Origin: Geosiphon pyriformis
Lineage: Eukaryota; Glomeromycota; Glomeromycetes; Archaeosporales; Geosiphonaceae
Assembly (NCBI GenBank): GCA_016748015.1
Contig: JAAOMT010000602.1
Location: 1-64,000 of the forward strand
Direction of reading: 5' to 3'
DNA length: 64,000 nucleotides
Shown: one piece after another, positions 25,820-36,143 of the stretch
Layout: each line of letters starts with the position of its first letter
Numbering within the stretch: position 1 is the first letter of the stretch
Program-made: the position numbers and the translations under genes
The notes under the pieces: generated by a model
What the model was told of the DNA's origin: nothing
The model's database searches: none
The model's input: only the letters and a program-made list of their open reading frames with translations

Positions 25820-26010
25820 TTAATACTTTGTTAATCCTCTATATGACATTAATATTGCTTCAATTCTCATTGCATTGTGGCAATAACCTTTTCGAGAACA
25901 GAGCAATGGAATTTCTCACATTCATCCTTTATATTTGACCACAGACTTTGGAAAGACTTTATGTTTTTGGATATTGTTCTTCAACGACTTCAAGGTGCGG
26001 CTAGTTGATG
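25820..26010 (-). mobile_element. Tc1/mariner-like transposase 3' fragment
   Basis: The minus strand reads FQSLWSNIKDECEKF, then VLEKVIATM, and, after a one-base frame change, RIEAILMSYRGLTKY with a stop. This matches the family's closing 'LWsxIK..ve ... i..mp.RIeAvi.akGg.TkY-stop' segment. Upstream text to about 26,300 is too decayed to align. It is a dead 3' remnant, on the opposite strand from the internal fragment at 4.6 kb. Confidence 0.55.
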
Positions 26011-26755
26011 GTCATAATTTTATTTTTCGATTTTTCCCAAATTATGGATCGCGCACGCGTAAAAAATTAGTTTTCAAGATTTCAAGATGAGTATTTGCAT
26101 TTGTTTTCACCATTTTTTTTATTCATCACAAAATACAAAGACTTTCAATCCCAATCCATTACGGCGTTGGCTTTACATATGAGGAAATCTTTTTCATGCT
26201 TTTTAAGAACTAAAACGTAGTAAATTTTCACGTTTTTGTACTTGACAATAAAGGGGGCAGATTGTTCTGGGGTCACATCACGTCTAGACATTTTTGCAAG
26301 GTGAGCGGCATTTATGATTTCGTGTATGTCAGAATCAATTTCGTTTAGCTCTGTATGAGTGAACGTAATTTTTCTACATAACGATATTATGATGTTATTC
26401 TTGCAAAGAATTTATATAAATTTTTCGAATTCAATTAGTATCTTTAAATTTGAAAAATAAAATTTACAATTATTAGCACATTTTTAATAACTAAATTTCT
26501 GTGTATTTTAGAAATGGTTTAATGACACATTATTCAAAAGAAAAGTGAAGTTTTAAAAGAAGACTCTGAAGAACTTTATCAGAATAATAAAAAAATTCAA
26601 TCGAAATCAAAAACTAATAGATAAGAGGCCGCTCTAAATTTCTTGGTTTCTTTTAATATTTAAAAAATAATAAAGATGCTCAACCATTATTTGATCGTAT
26701 CGAATTATTTCTATCTAATAACATCATTAAATTTAGTTAACATATTATCAAAAGT

Positions 26756-27181
26756 TTATTCTCCAGCGTTCGGAAACTCTGGGTCGGATAGAGGAAAATC
26801 GTCTGGAATTCCAACAGGCAATTCTAAATCGCCTAAAGCGTCATATTCTTTCATAGTATATGGAGAGTTTAGAGTTTTTGATTTGCCAATCGAACTGCCT
26901 CCAACTTGAAATATTAATTTGCCCAAACTTATGGGAGAATGACTGAGTTTTTTTGTGAGAAATTGGATATGCTCGTCATTATTCTTAAATTTTAATCAAA
27001 AATATTTTTGTTATCGTTCATTTTTATTTCCTATTGCTTTGAAATTTTGATTGAAACTAACCTTTGGAAAAAAACTTTCAAGATTTGCCCCAGATATCGG
27101 GGCACATGTCACAAAGCCAAACATATTCATCATGTATAGAACAAAAAAAAGCTCCAAAACTATCAGCGTTTTCATTGACAT
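26756..27181 (-). CDS. Small secreted protein (candidate effector)
   Basis: Exon 1 starts at the ATG at 27,181 (or the Met two codons later) and encodes a signal peptide, KTLIVLELFFVLYMMNMFGF, with a likely cleavage after VTCA. The short segment PISGANLESFFPK follows and ends at a donor, AAG|GTTAGT, at 27,062. A second coding stretch at about 26,756-26,900 in a consistent direction reads GKSKTLNSPYTMKEYDALGD and LPVGIPDDFPLSDPEF and ends at a TAA at 26,756. The exact acceptor near 26,905 is not settled, because phases fit only with an alternative site. The mature protein would be about 70 residues, acidic and without cysteine pairs. No family was recognised. It could act in host interaction, but that is inference from size and secretion signal alone. 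Confidence 0.55.
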
Positions 27182-28904
27182 TATGAATATTTCAATCAAG
27201 ATTGAAAGAACCTCACACTGTATTATGTTAAATATTAAAACTTTTGTAACTTGAAAGATGAAATATTCGTGAAGAACACTAATTCTCTGGAGAGTTCTAG
27301 GTAATTCAGAGATGATAATCAAACCTCTTTTGAGATTAAATGTTTTTCAGAACCTTCTACCGAACTTTGTTTGTCTATTTCACTACTTTTTTAGTCATTT
27401 GTTTTCAAGTGAGCAAATATTAAAAATGCTATAATAGAACAAGTAGGTTCTTAAAAGTAAATGATATTCACGAATTTACTTTATTTAGAAAAGAATGCAG
27501 TTTGAAAAGGAAAAGGCTGCTAAAACTATCAAGATTTCATCAAGGGCTATGAAATTTAAAAATTGACATTGAAATTTTAATGTGGATGATTCTTCAACGA
27601 GAAACTTTTTTTGTGGGGATAAATACTCTTGGAAAGTAGATAAATAAAGAGCTCAAATTTCTAAAAAACCACGCCATGTTTATATATAAATAAAAACCTG
27701 GCATTTGGATCCAATTTTAATGTCGGGGGTTTTTTTGTGAATTTATTAATTTGGAAATTTTTTTAATAGATTTGGGATTTTCTTTTATTAATTAGAAATT
27801 AACCTCCTTTAAAGGCTTTAAAGAGTAATCAAAATAGTTCGTGCGAATTATTATAGAAACTTGTTATTCTTCTTTTATTAAACGGGTGTTTCATATTTAC
27901 CAGTATAAAGTCATCAATAAACCTCAAATTTCATGTTTTTCGTCCTTTCGAATATCACATCATTGATCAAATAGTCTTTCTATATGTGATTTTCTCTCTA
28001 GAAATCTAAAGCTCTTTGCCATAATTCCTAAATCCTTTCGGAATAAAAAATATATTTAAGGATAAGATCATTGATATGGGTGACACGATAGATTCTTCGA
28101 TAGAATATCTTTTAAAGTCTGGCAATTGACCAAAGCATAAACTTTCATTAGATGATCTTTGAATGGCAGAGCAGCTAAAACGGGATAAGTTGTTTTGATA
28201 TTTCGAAATTTCAGTCAAACAGAGCCTCATAAACAGATAAATAAAAATTTATGGACAGAGTTTCTCAAATTTGACTATTACATTATAGGTATAAGGGTAT
28301 ACAATTAAACGTTTTGATTGAGCTTACAGAATTATTTGATTATTTAATTATTTTAAAAGGACCTAATATACCTGGACTAAATATACTAATAACTTCCTAA
28401 GCCTTATCAACTTCATTATTTGAACTTCAATAAACCAAATTGACATATCAAGCCATTTTAGGATCAATGATGATTAGAAATGGTGGATCCGTTAGCATTT
28501 TCTGCCATAAAAGAATTTCTCACGACAATACTGTGCTATATTTATCAATAAATTCATAATGCACTTCCCTTTTAAAACTTTAATATTCGAATAAAGAAAA
28601 CGAACAAAATCTTTATTGGGAAAAACTACGAAAAAATTAGTGCAAGAAAGTTTTTAGCAGTAATCAAATTCTAGTTTTAAACTTTATATAAGGTTTAAAA
28701 AAATAAATCCTTTCAAAAATTGGAATTATTATTAAAGTGTTTTTGAAGAAAATGTTTCCAAGTCAATATTTTTTAAAATAATTATGATAAATGAATAAAT
28801 GTAAAGTGAAATTGATAAATGAATAAATGTAAATAAAATAAATAAATTTAACAATATTAATGATTGGAAAAATATTTAATAATTGCATTAGCAAAAAATA
28901 TATT
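27182..28904. other. Intergenic sequence
   Basis: No supported gene. A 74-codon minus-strand frame at 28,006-28,230 is Ser-rich but unlike anything I know and has no splice partners. The 28,670-28,860 part is AT-rich with short tandem duplications of AATGAATAAATG. Confidence 0.35.
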
Positions 28905-29554
28905 GCCAAAAATATCACCAGTACCACGTTCAGCTTCTAAAATCCGCGTACAATAAATGTCTTTTGCTATTTGTGCAAATTCTTTTAATGTATTTGCTTG
29001 ATCAGTGTTAAGCGGTTTAAGACCGTTATCATTTGCTTTTTTGGTCGTATTTTTTTTAGCTTTAACAAATAAGTTAGTATATTTGTTTGTGGTGGTATGA
29101 GAGAGTCTTGATAAATTTGTGGGCTGTAAAGGGTAATGTTCAGATTCGACCTTTGAAATTCAATAAGTCATCTGATAAAGCAGCTTCTAGAATAGTTGGT
29201 TCAACCTTCATATCATTAATTGATGAAATAAAGTTATCGAAATTAATATCAGGGGTGATAAATGTTTGATTCTAGGAATTGGGGATGCTTCGTTTGAATT
29301 ACTCGGTACTTGCTCTATTGAATACTGCTCTGGAATTCCTAAATTCGCAGCTATGTTATCTTGACAAAGTTTCCCCAATTTCTTTTTGATTTAAAGGATT
29401 ATTTTCTAATAACGAATCTTGACTTAAACTTGAATCTGATGGAAGAAAAGCGATATCAAATTTTTGGTTGGCTTGTGAATCTATTGGTGACGCCTGGACT
29501 ATTACACTGAAGAAATATACTAATATAAAAACGAACATAATAAATATTTTCTGC
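28905..29554 (-). pseudogene. Truncated duplicate of the lipase-like gene (exon 1 only)
   Basis: Nearly identical to exon 1 of the gene at 30.7-32.1 kb, including the signal-peptide segment IFIMFVFILVYFFSVIVQAS and SLSQDSLLENNPLNQKEIGE. A short deletion near 29,358, a missing base near 29,275 and a 94-bp insertion at 29,077-29,170 destroy the frame. Homology ends at about 28,905, at the exon 1 donor, so the lipase-core exons are absent. The duplication also carries about 390 bp of 5' flank, to about 29,940. It is a dead or at most signal-peptide-only copy. Confidence 0.85.
29077..29170. mobile_element. 94-bp insertion inside the lipase duplicate
   Basis: Comparison with 31,590-32,150 shows that these 94 bp are extra. 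The last bases before the insert, AATAAGTTA, recur with one change as AATAAGTCA at its right end, as expected for an 8-9-bp target-site duplication. It has no coding capacity and no evident terminal inverted repeats. Confidence 0.5.
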
Positions 29555-29940
29555 ATTGATACTTTTTGCAACAACTTTAATTTGGAACAGGTAGATTTCA
29601 AAAAGTGGGTAATTGAGCGTGGATAGCTAATTAACTTGATTAAAGATTCAAGGCTGGGTGTTTTGAAATAAAATTTCCAAATTTCAATTATGGATTCTCC
29701 GAATCTTTGTTGAATATTTGGCGAGATCATAGACTATATAATCATTATTTGAAATAGTTATCTTACTCATTTACTGTATTTAGTTGTATTTTATTATAGA
29801 ATGATCAAATATAATGAGGAAGATATAATCATTTGCGAAAGAAAATCAATAAGAATTTAAGCGAAAAATGGTCAATTAAAGCAAAGCTAAATACAATAAA
29901 ATCATAAATGCATCCATATTTAACTTTGGCTTAATAAATT

Positions 29941-30661
29941 GAATTTTTGTTTAAAGTTAATTTTTCAAAAAATAATTTTATCAAAAGATTTTTAAGTGAT
30001 TCTAATAAAAACTCTTGATTTTTCTTATTTTTCATAGAAAAAAGTTTTATAATTCTGTGCTTTTCTTATAAATTTAAATTTATTGTACTAACCTATTAAG
30101 AAACTTATTATGTCAAAAAAAGTTAAATTTATACCTAATGTGTGTCTGAGCAACATTTGTCATTCAAAAATTCTTCCAAAAAGCTTAATTTCAGAGAGAT
30201 TAATACCCAAAAGAAACTATTTAATCAAAAACACAAATTTGTTAACCGAATGAAATTTACTTTTATATTCTTTAAAACATTTACTGAATACTTTTTATTA
30301 GAAATTTTCAAATTCATTAAAGGTACAAACTGCTTAACTTAATTTATTTATCAGAAAACATCAATGAAACATTATATTTATCGCTTCGAATGAAAAGTAT
30401 CAAGTTTCATTGAATATAATAAATTTTAAAATAAAAATGTAAAATATATCTACATTTTGATTTTATGCGATTATCAATGTTAATTAAGTGTATTTTGGCA
30501 AAAAACTCTTAATTTATAATTTAATAAATAATTCGCCAAATTCTCGATATTATTCATATATCAGTTGATAAGCAAGTTTGACAATTTAATTATTTTATTT
30601 ATTTAAATGTGCTATACTTAATAATTTAGCTTGATTGATAGATTTATACAAAAATCACTTT
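29941..30661. other. AT-rich intergenic sequence
   Basis: AT-rich, no gene seen. Confidence 0.4.
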
Positions 30662-32149
30662 TCAACCCGTTTTTATATGATTTAGAAATCTTGCCTCAGG
30701 GTAATTATTACAATTGTCAAAATTTACATCGAAATATGGACCAATATGATCATATTTAACCTCGACTTTATCTTTATTGATACATTGCTAATGGTTGTAA
30801 TTAAATGTTTGAGGTTAGAGTGACTTCGAGATATCATAAATATTTATCACAAACAAGCTTTGATCCTGAATAATTACCTCACTCTCTGTAGACAATTGGC
30901 CAGAAGATTTGTTAATCGGACAAGAGGTAACTGTTGCTCGCGTTCCTGCTTTATTCATATAAATCTCAGTACCGGCATGTACATAGTATTCGGATTGGTA
31001 TTTAACTGGTAGCCGGGGTATGGGATCATGACCAACAGTGAATCGTAGCACACGAGCTGACTTTTCAGCGGCTGCTGCAAGTGCAGCATTACAAAATCGT
31101 GGTTGACCAAAGGTGTATACATTGATCTCAACAGTTGGTAATGACCGGCGTAAGGCCAGTGCGGCTAACTGCGCGAAAACTAGGAAAGTTTACAAATTGG
31201 TTATATGATTAAAGATTTAATATCAAACTAAAATTATTTTGCCATACCACCACCAGTACCATATCCGATAAATCGAATAATGACTCCAGGTATTTGTGAA
31301 ATGACATCTACCAAATTCGATAATAATTCCTTTTGCCAATTGAGAAAAGTTTCATAGAATCCAGTGTGAACTTGAGCATCAGAAATTTTAGGATAACGAG
31401 TGAAATCGGCATGGGGTTCTTCTAAGTAATAATCTAAATAATTTTCATTTCCAGAAAAACTATATAAAATTCCCATATTTGAAAATGTCATCCTTACTAG
31501 AAAAAAAAGGATATCATATATCAATTAGAAATTTCGATTTTATAGAAGCATCATGTTATTTCCTAGAAATTTAAAATTTTCCATTACCAAAAATATCACC
31601 AGTACCACGTTCAGCTACTGAAATCCGGGTACAATAGGTATCTTTTGCTATTTGTGCAAATTCTTCATAAGTATTTGCTTGATCAGCGTTAAGTGGTTTA
31701 AGACCGTTATCATTTGCTTTTTTGGTCGTATTTTTTTTAGCTTTAACAAATAAGTTATCTGATAAAGCAGCTTCTAGAATAGTTGGTTCAACCTCCATAT
31801 CATTAATTGATGAAACAAAGTGATCGAAATTAATATCAGGGGTGATTAATGCTTGATTTCTAGGAATTGGGGAGGCTTCGTTTGAATTACTTGATACTTG
31901 TTCTATTGAATACTGTTCTGGAATTCCTAAATTCGCAACTATATTATAAAATTCTGACAAAGTTTCCCCAATTTCTTTTTGATTTAAAGGATTATTTTCT
32001 AATAACGAATCTTGACTTAAACTTGAATCTGATGGAAGAAAAGCGATATCAAATTTTTGGTTGGCTTGTGAATCTATTGGTGACGCCTGGACTATTACAC
32101 TGAAGAAATATACTAATATAAAAACGAACATAATAAATATTTTCTGCAT
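30662..32149 (-). CDS. Secreted class-3 lipase-fold protein with Ser-to-Gly at the nucleophile
   Basis: Four exons (31,588-32,149; 31,248-31,496; 30,878-31,179; 30,662-30,787) join in phase to about 412 residues. The chosen start at 32,149 gives a classic signal peptide, QKIFIMFVFILVYFFSVIVQ, then AS; an in-frame ATG 15 codons upstream would bury it. A long Asn/Ser-rich pro-region precedes the lipase_3 core: YPKISDAQVHTGFYETFLNW, IRFIGYGTGG (residues about 261-270), VYTFGQPRFC, VGHDPIPRLP and YYVHAGTEIY. The elbow is GYGTG instead of GxSxG, so the nucleophile is Gly267; Asp322 and His338 are present. The same substitution occurs in the paralogue at 22.8 kb, so it is a family trait here rather than a single mutation. 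Secretion outside the cell or to the lumen is likely. Confidence 0.9.
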
Positions 32150-32529
32150 TGATACTTTTTGCAACAACTTTAATTTGGAACAGGTAGATTTCAAAAGTGG
32201 GTAATTGAGCGTGGATAGCTAATTAACTTGATTAAAGATTCAGGGCTGGGTGTTTTGAAATAAAGTTGCCAAATTTCAATTATGGATTCTCCGAATCTTT
32301 GTTGAATATTTGGCGATTTCATAGACTATATAACCATTATTTGAAATAGTTATCTTACTCATTTACTGTATTTATTTGTATTTTATTATAGAATGATCAA
32401 ATATAATGAGGAAGAAATAATCATTTGCGAAAGAAAAATCAATAAGAATTTTAAGCGAAAAATGGTCATTTAAAGCAAAGCTAAATACAATAAAATCATA
32501 AACATTTCTATATTTCATTTTGGCTTAAT

Positions 32530-33717
32530 AAAATCTAGAAGTAATCTAATGCTTCAAAGATTATAAAACTTCCAGGTTTATAGACAAGATTTGAATATTT
32601 GGTGGCTCTAACAAAATATCTGATCTTTTTAAAGATTCGTAAGGGATCGAGTCTTTGCAATTAAAACATCGTTGGACTCAAAATATTTATTTTGTGAATC
32701 TCCCAATTTCCAAAGATTTAAATACGCCTTTCGTCACTCAATTTTTAATGAATCAATCAGCTTATCTGTCAGCTAAATCTCAAATGTTTTACGTTAGAAT
32801 TGTTTCTTTGTGAAAAAATTAAGAACTCTAGCTAGGTTAAAGTACAAATTCCGGTTAGGAGCAAAATACTTTTGAAATTTTTTTTTAGTAAAAATTAAAA
32901 TATCTATCAAACAAATCTTGAAACCCAATTTAAAAGTTGCAATTTTGTGAATTAATTACAACTCACATTATGTAAATTAATAAGTCTGTTCTCAGTAATT
33001 TAAACTTCAATCTAAACTTCAAAAGTTAATTATTCAAACTATTTTGACTTTTGTTACAAACTTTAACCTTTTTTTTTTGATAAATTTAGTTAATAATAAA
33101 AAGTAATATTGTATTAAATTACATTTTCTATAGTAAAATATCTTAAACACTATTAAAAAAAATAATTCTCTTTCTGTAATTATCAACAATAGGCAAATAA
33201 TTCTTTTTGCAATATTTAATAAAACTATAAAAAACAATCAATTAAGAATTTAAATATTTGTAAACTGATTTTATTTTTTTATTGTTTGATAACATTTTAA
33301 AAATTCTCAGTTTTTAAAAATTATTTTGGAAAATAAAATATTTATTGATTTATTTTATTATGTTAATGATAAAATTTTTAATATTTACAAAATATTACTT
33401 TAAAACCAAAAATTTAATATCATGCTTTATTATATTTGTAAAGTGAAAAGATTATTAGAAGGGAAAGTAAGAAATTAATAGATAGTAAAGTATTAAAAAA
33501 AAAGACAATAAATAAAATCGAGTAATAAATGCAAAATAGAGCAAATTAAATATAATAAGCTATTCAAATATAAATTTTAATTAATAAAAAATAAAAAATA
33601 TAAAAATAGTTTATAAATACCACATATTTAATATAATTTATGTTTCCGTAGAATTTAATATTAATATTGTTTATTTAAAAATTGTTTTATAACTTTTAAA
33701 AAAAATTCCTTAAACTC

Positions 33718-33750
<33 letters not shown>

Positions 33751-34541
33751 TAAAAATATTTTTATTTCATGAATTTACATTCTACTTCACAACAATCCAA
33801 ACATATTATAATGATTTCGTTTTTTCTTCAAATTCAGAAACGCGGCCAATACAAGGTTTTCAATTTAAAATTATTTTAAAGAGATTGGTATAATAAAATT
33901 TAAGCGTATGTTCTTTATATTATTAATTTCGAAATTGTTTACACGCACAGTTTTGTATTGTGCTATATTTTGGCAAAATTTAAAATAATTTATATTTCAA
34001 ATTTGAACTCGTATTAACTTGAATTTATTTCAAAATTTCACAAGAATAAGATTTAAATATTTAAAATTATTGTGTCATAAGACTTTAGGAAACCTAGAAT
34101 TGAAATAGCCCTAATCAAAAAATTGATGGACAATGAGAGATTTACTTATTTGAATAAATTATAGAGGTTTCAATTCAGAACAATAGATGAAAAAAAGTTT
34201 TTATTGCATCACAATTCTATGTATGCTTCTTATGTTCGACAAAATTAACGGCCGAGGAATAGGTTTAGAGAATAGTGCTTTTTTGTGATATTTCATTCAG
34301 AGTTTAGTATGCTTTGAAGAACTGAATAAAAAATTTTAGTCTTCTCAAGCTCGGTGAAAAGCCATAAAAACATCCCTGACCTGCAACTTTGCAGTAAAAC
34401 GCTTAATAAGCCGCTTAGTCATCGATTATTTCAGAGGGCTTTTACGTTATTTGTGCATCCAGAGAATTTTTCGAATTTAAGCTATTATTTACACGGCAAT
34501 TAAATATGACGAGTTTTTGATGTTCCTTCCCTCCAGAATGA
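32530..34541. other. Intergenic, AT-rich block 33.0-33.8 kb
   Basis: Homopolymer-rich AT sequence around 33,000-33,770 ends in an (AAT)n tract. The rest is ordinary non-coding sequence downstream of the SPRY gene. Confidence 0.4.
33718..33751 (+). repeat. (ATA/AAT)n microsatellite
   Basis: About eleven uninterrupted ATA units. Confidence 0.95.
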
Positions 34542-36143
34542 TTATCTTGCAACTCTACCTGGTGCACCTGGCCCGAAACCACGAGCAAGCTCGTAGCGGA
34601 AAGCTTCTTCCTCAGAATCCCCAAAATTTATCGCTATTTTACAAGGGCCATCGGCTCCAATTGAAGGGAACCATGTTTGCTTAAGATTTGTGTATGCGAT
34701 GCCCAGTGATGATCCATTTAGAGTGAAAAATATTGAACCTGTATAAGGGTAGTAGCCACAACCAATTATGTCGCCTACTTTTCCAAACGTGGGACCATAC
34801 AGTTCACCACCACTGTGTGAATTATGAAGTTTGTGACCATTGTCAGAGTGGTAGCTTACTGAGTGTGGATGCCATCCAACCAAACTTTGAAAATAAAGAA
34901 TAAGAATTTAGTAACTTTCAAACATTCTAAATTGGCAGTCAAAAAATCTATCAAATGTTAAACTTTTGAAATTTTTTGATGGGAAAAATTTCAATAAAAA
35001 TACAAACCTATTTGAGGGATATGGCTTGGATGACAATCCTATAGCTATTGTTGTTTTAGTTGGAGTTGGATTTGTTAACACATTAATCTCAAAATAATGC
35101 AAAAGATTGTTTGTATCGATTAGATTGACCATCTTGGCTTTGGTAGGCACAAAAAGTGGGTAATTTGTTTGCACCGTGATATTCACACCCTTTGCGGGAT
35201 GAAAAACAATTACTCTCGGTTCAATTGTAACTGGGGAATGTTGTCCATTAGCCGGTTTTAAGTCTTTTGTAAATTTCCATGCTCTTGCTCCTCCTAATGA
35301 AAGGATGTGTTCTTGATGAACTTCAGGTGGTAAGTTAAGGTTCTGTGTAAATGGAGGGGATTGTTCTTCAGGGTGATGAAGATGCGCAGGAGAAGGTATA
35401 TCCAATGGAATATCGGGAGGGATATAAGCAGGTGGGGCTTCAGTTGAATCCCCATATGGTCGTTGTGTTGATATTGGTCTTTGATATAATGGGGCCAATG
35501 TGCCTTGTGAAGTTGACAAATAGGATAAATGTGCTGGACTTGGAGGCGGAAAGAGCTGTTCATGTTCACTACTTGGGATTGTAGAATATATTTGAGAATG
35601 AGGATTTTGATCCAGTGAAGGCCTTGAATATCCTTCGTTATTTGAAGGTGGAGAAGAATAAATATTTTGTTGTGGTGCCACCCCATACAGGTTACTAATA
35701 TTTTCACTATCGTTAAGATGTGATGAACTCCAATTCCCACCAATGTTATGTGCCGTATGCTGTGCTGTCTCATCCTCTTTCGAGGATTTTCTTAAAGCAC
35801 AGCATCGATAAATTCCCCAAGAGATGATGCATAAAATAATGAAAGCAAGCAAAATAAAAGTGAGAAGACATAGGTTGCCACATTGCCGATTTTCTTGATT
35901 GGATCCATAATACCAAAATACCCAATGACTATTTGAATTAGAGCGATAAGAACTTGAAGAGCCGAAACTAGTTCGACCACTGCTTGATGATGGGCTGCTG
36001 CTGCTCGTAGTAGTATCACCAGCTTTGGAAAAGACAAACTTCGGACACGCAAAAAAAAGAATTGAGAATCGGTAAAATTGATATTCTTTCTGAGGGTTTG
36101 TTAGCCTAACTAATTTTTTTATTACATTTGATTTTGAAAACAT
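34542..36143 (-). CDS. Ssh4/Ear1-like SPRY-domain membrane protein with PPxY motif
   Basis: Two exons (35,008-36,143; 34,542-34,884) join in phase to about 492 residues. A Ser-rich N-terminal region precedes one transmembrane helix, LCLLTFILLAFIILCIISWG (residues about 90-112). A long Pro/Ser/Gln-rich cytosolic linker holds the PY motif EAPPAYIPP (PPAY at about 237-240). The C-terminal SPRY domain follows, with IAIGLSSKPYP, GWHPHSVSYHSDNGHK, GDIIGCGYYPYTGSIFFTLN and FPSIGADGPCKIAINFG. This order (TM, PY motif, SPRY) is that of fungal Ssh4/Ear1 adaptors, which recruit the Rsp5/Nedd4 ubiquitin ligase to endosomal and vacuolar membrane cargo. In yeast Ssh4 the SPRY lies before the PY motifs, so the order here differs somewhat. 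A first intron near 36,030-36,110 is possible (acceptor-like CCAAAG before GCTGGTGAT), which would change the N-terminus. Confidence 0.8.

Larger units (their letters stand above)
28905..29940. repeat. Segmental duplication of 31,578-32,530 (same orientation)
   Basis: Promoter-side flank plus exon 1 of the lipase-like gene are repeated about 2.6 kb apart with high identity; the flank includes GAGGAAGAtATAATCATTTG-type matches to 32,410. This is a recent local duplication that stops at the exon 1/intron 1 border. Confidence 0.85.
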
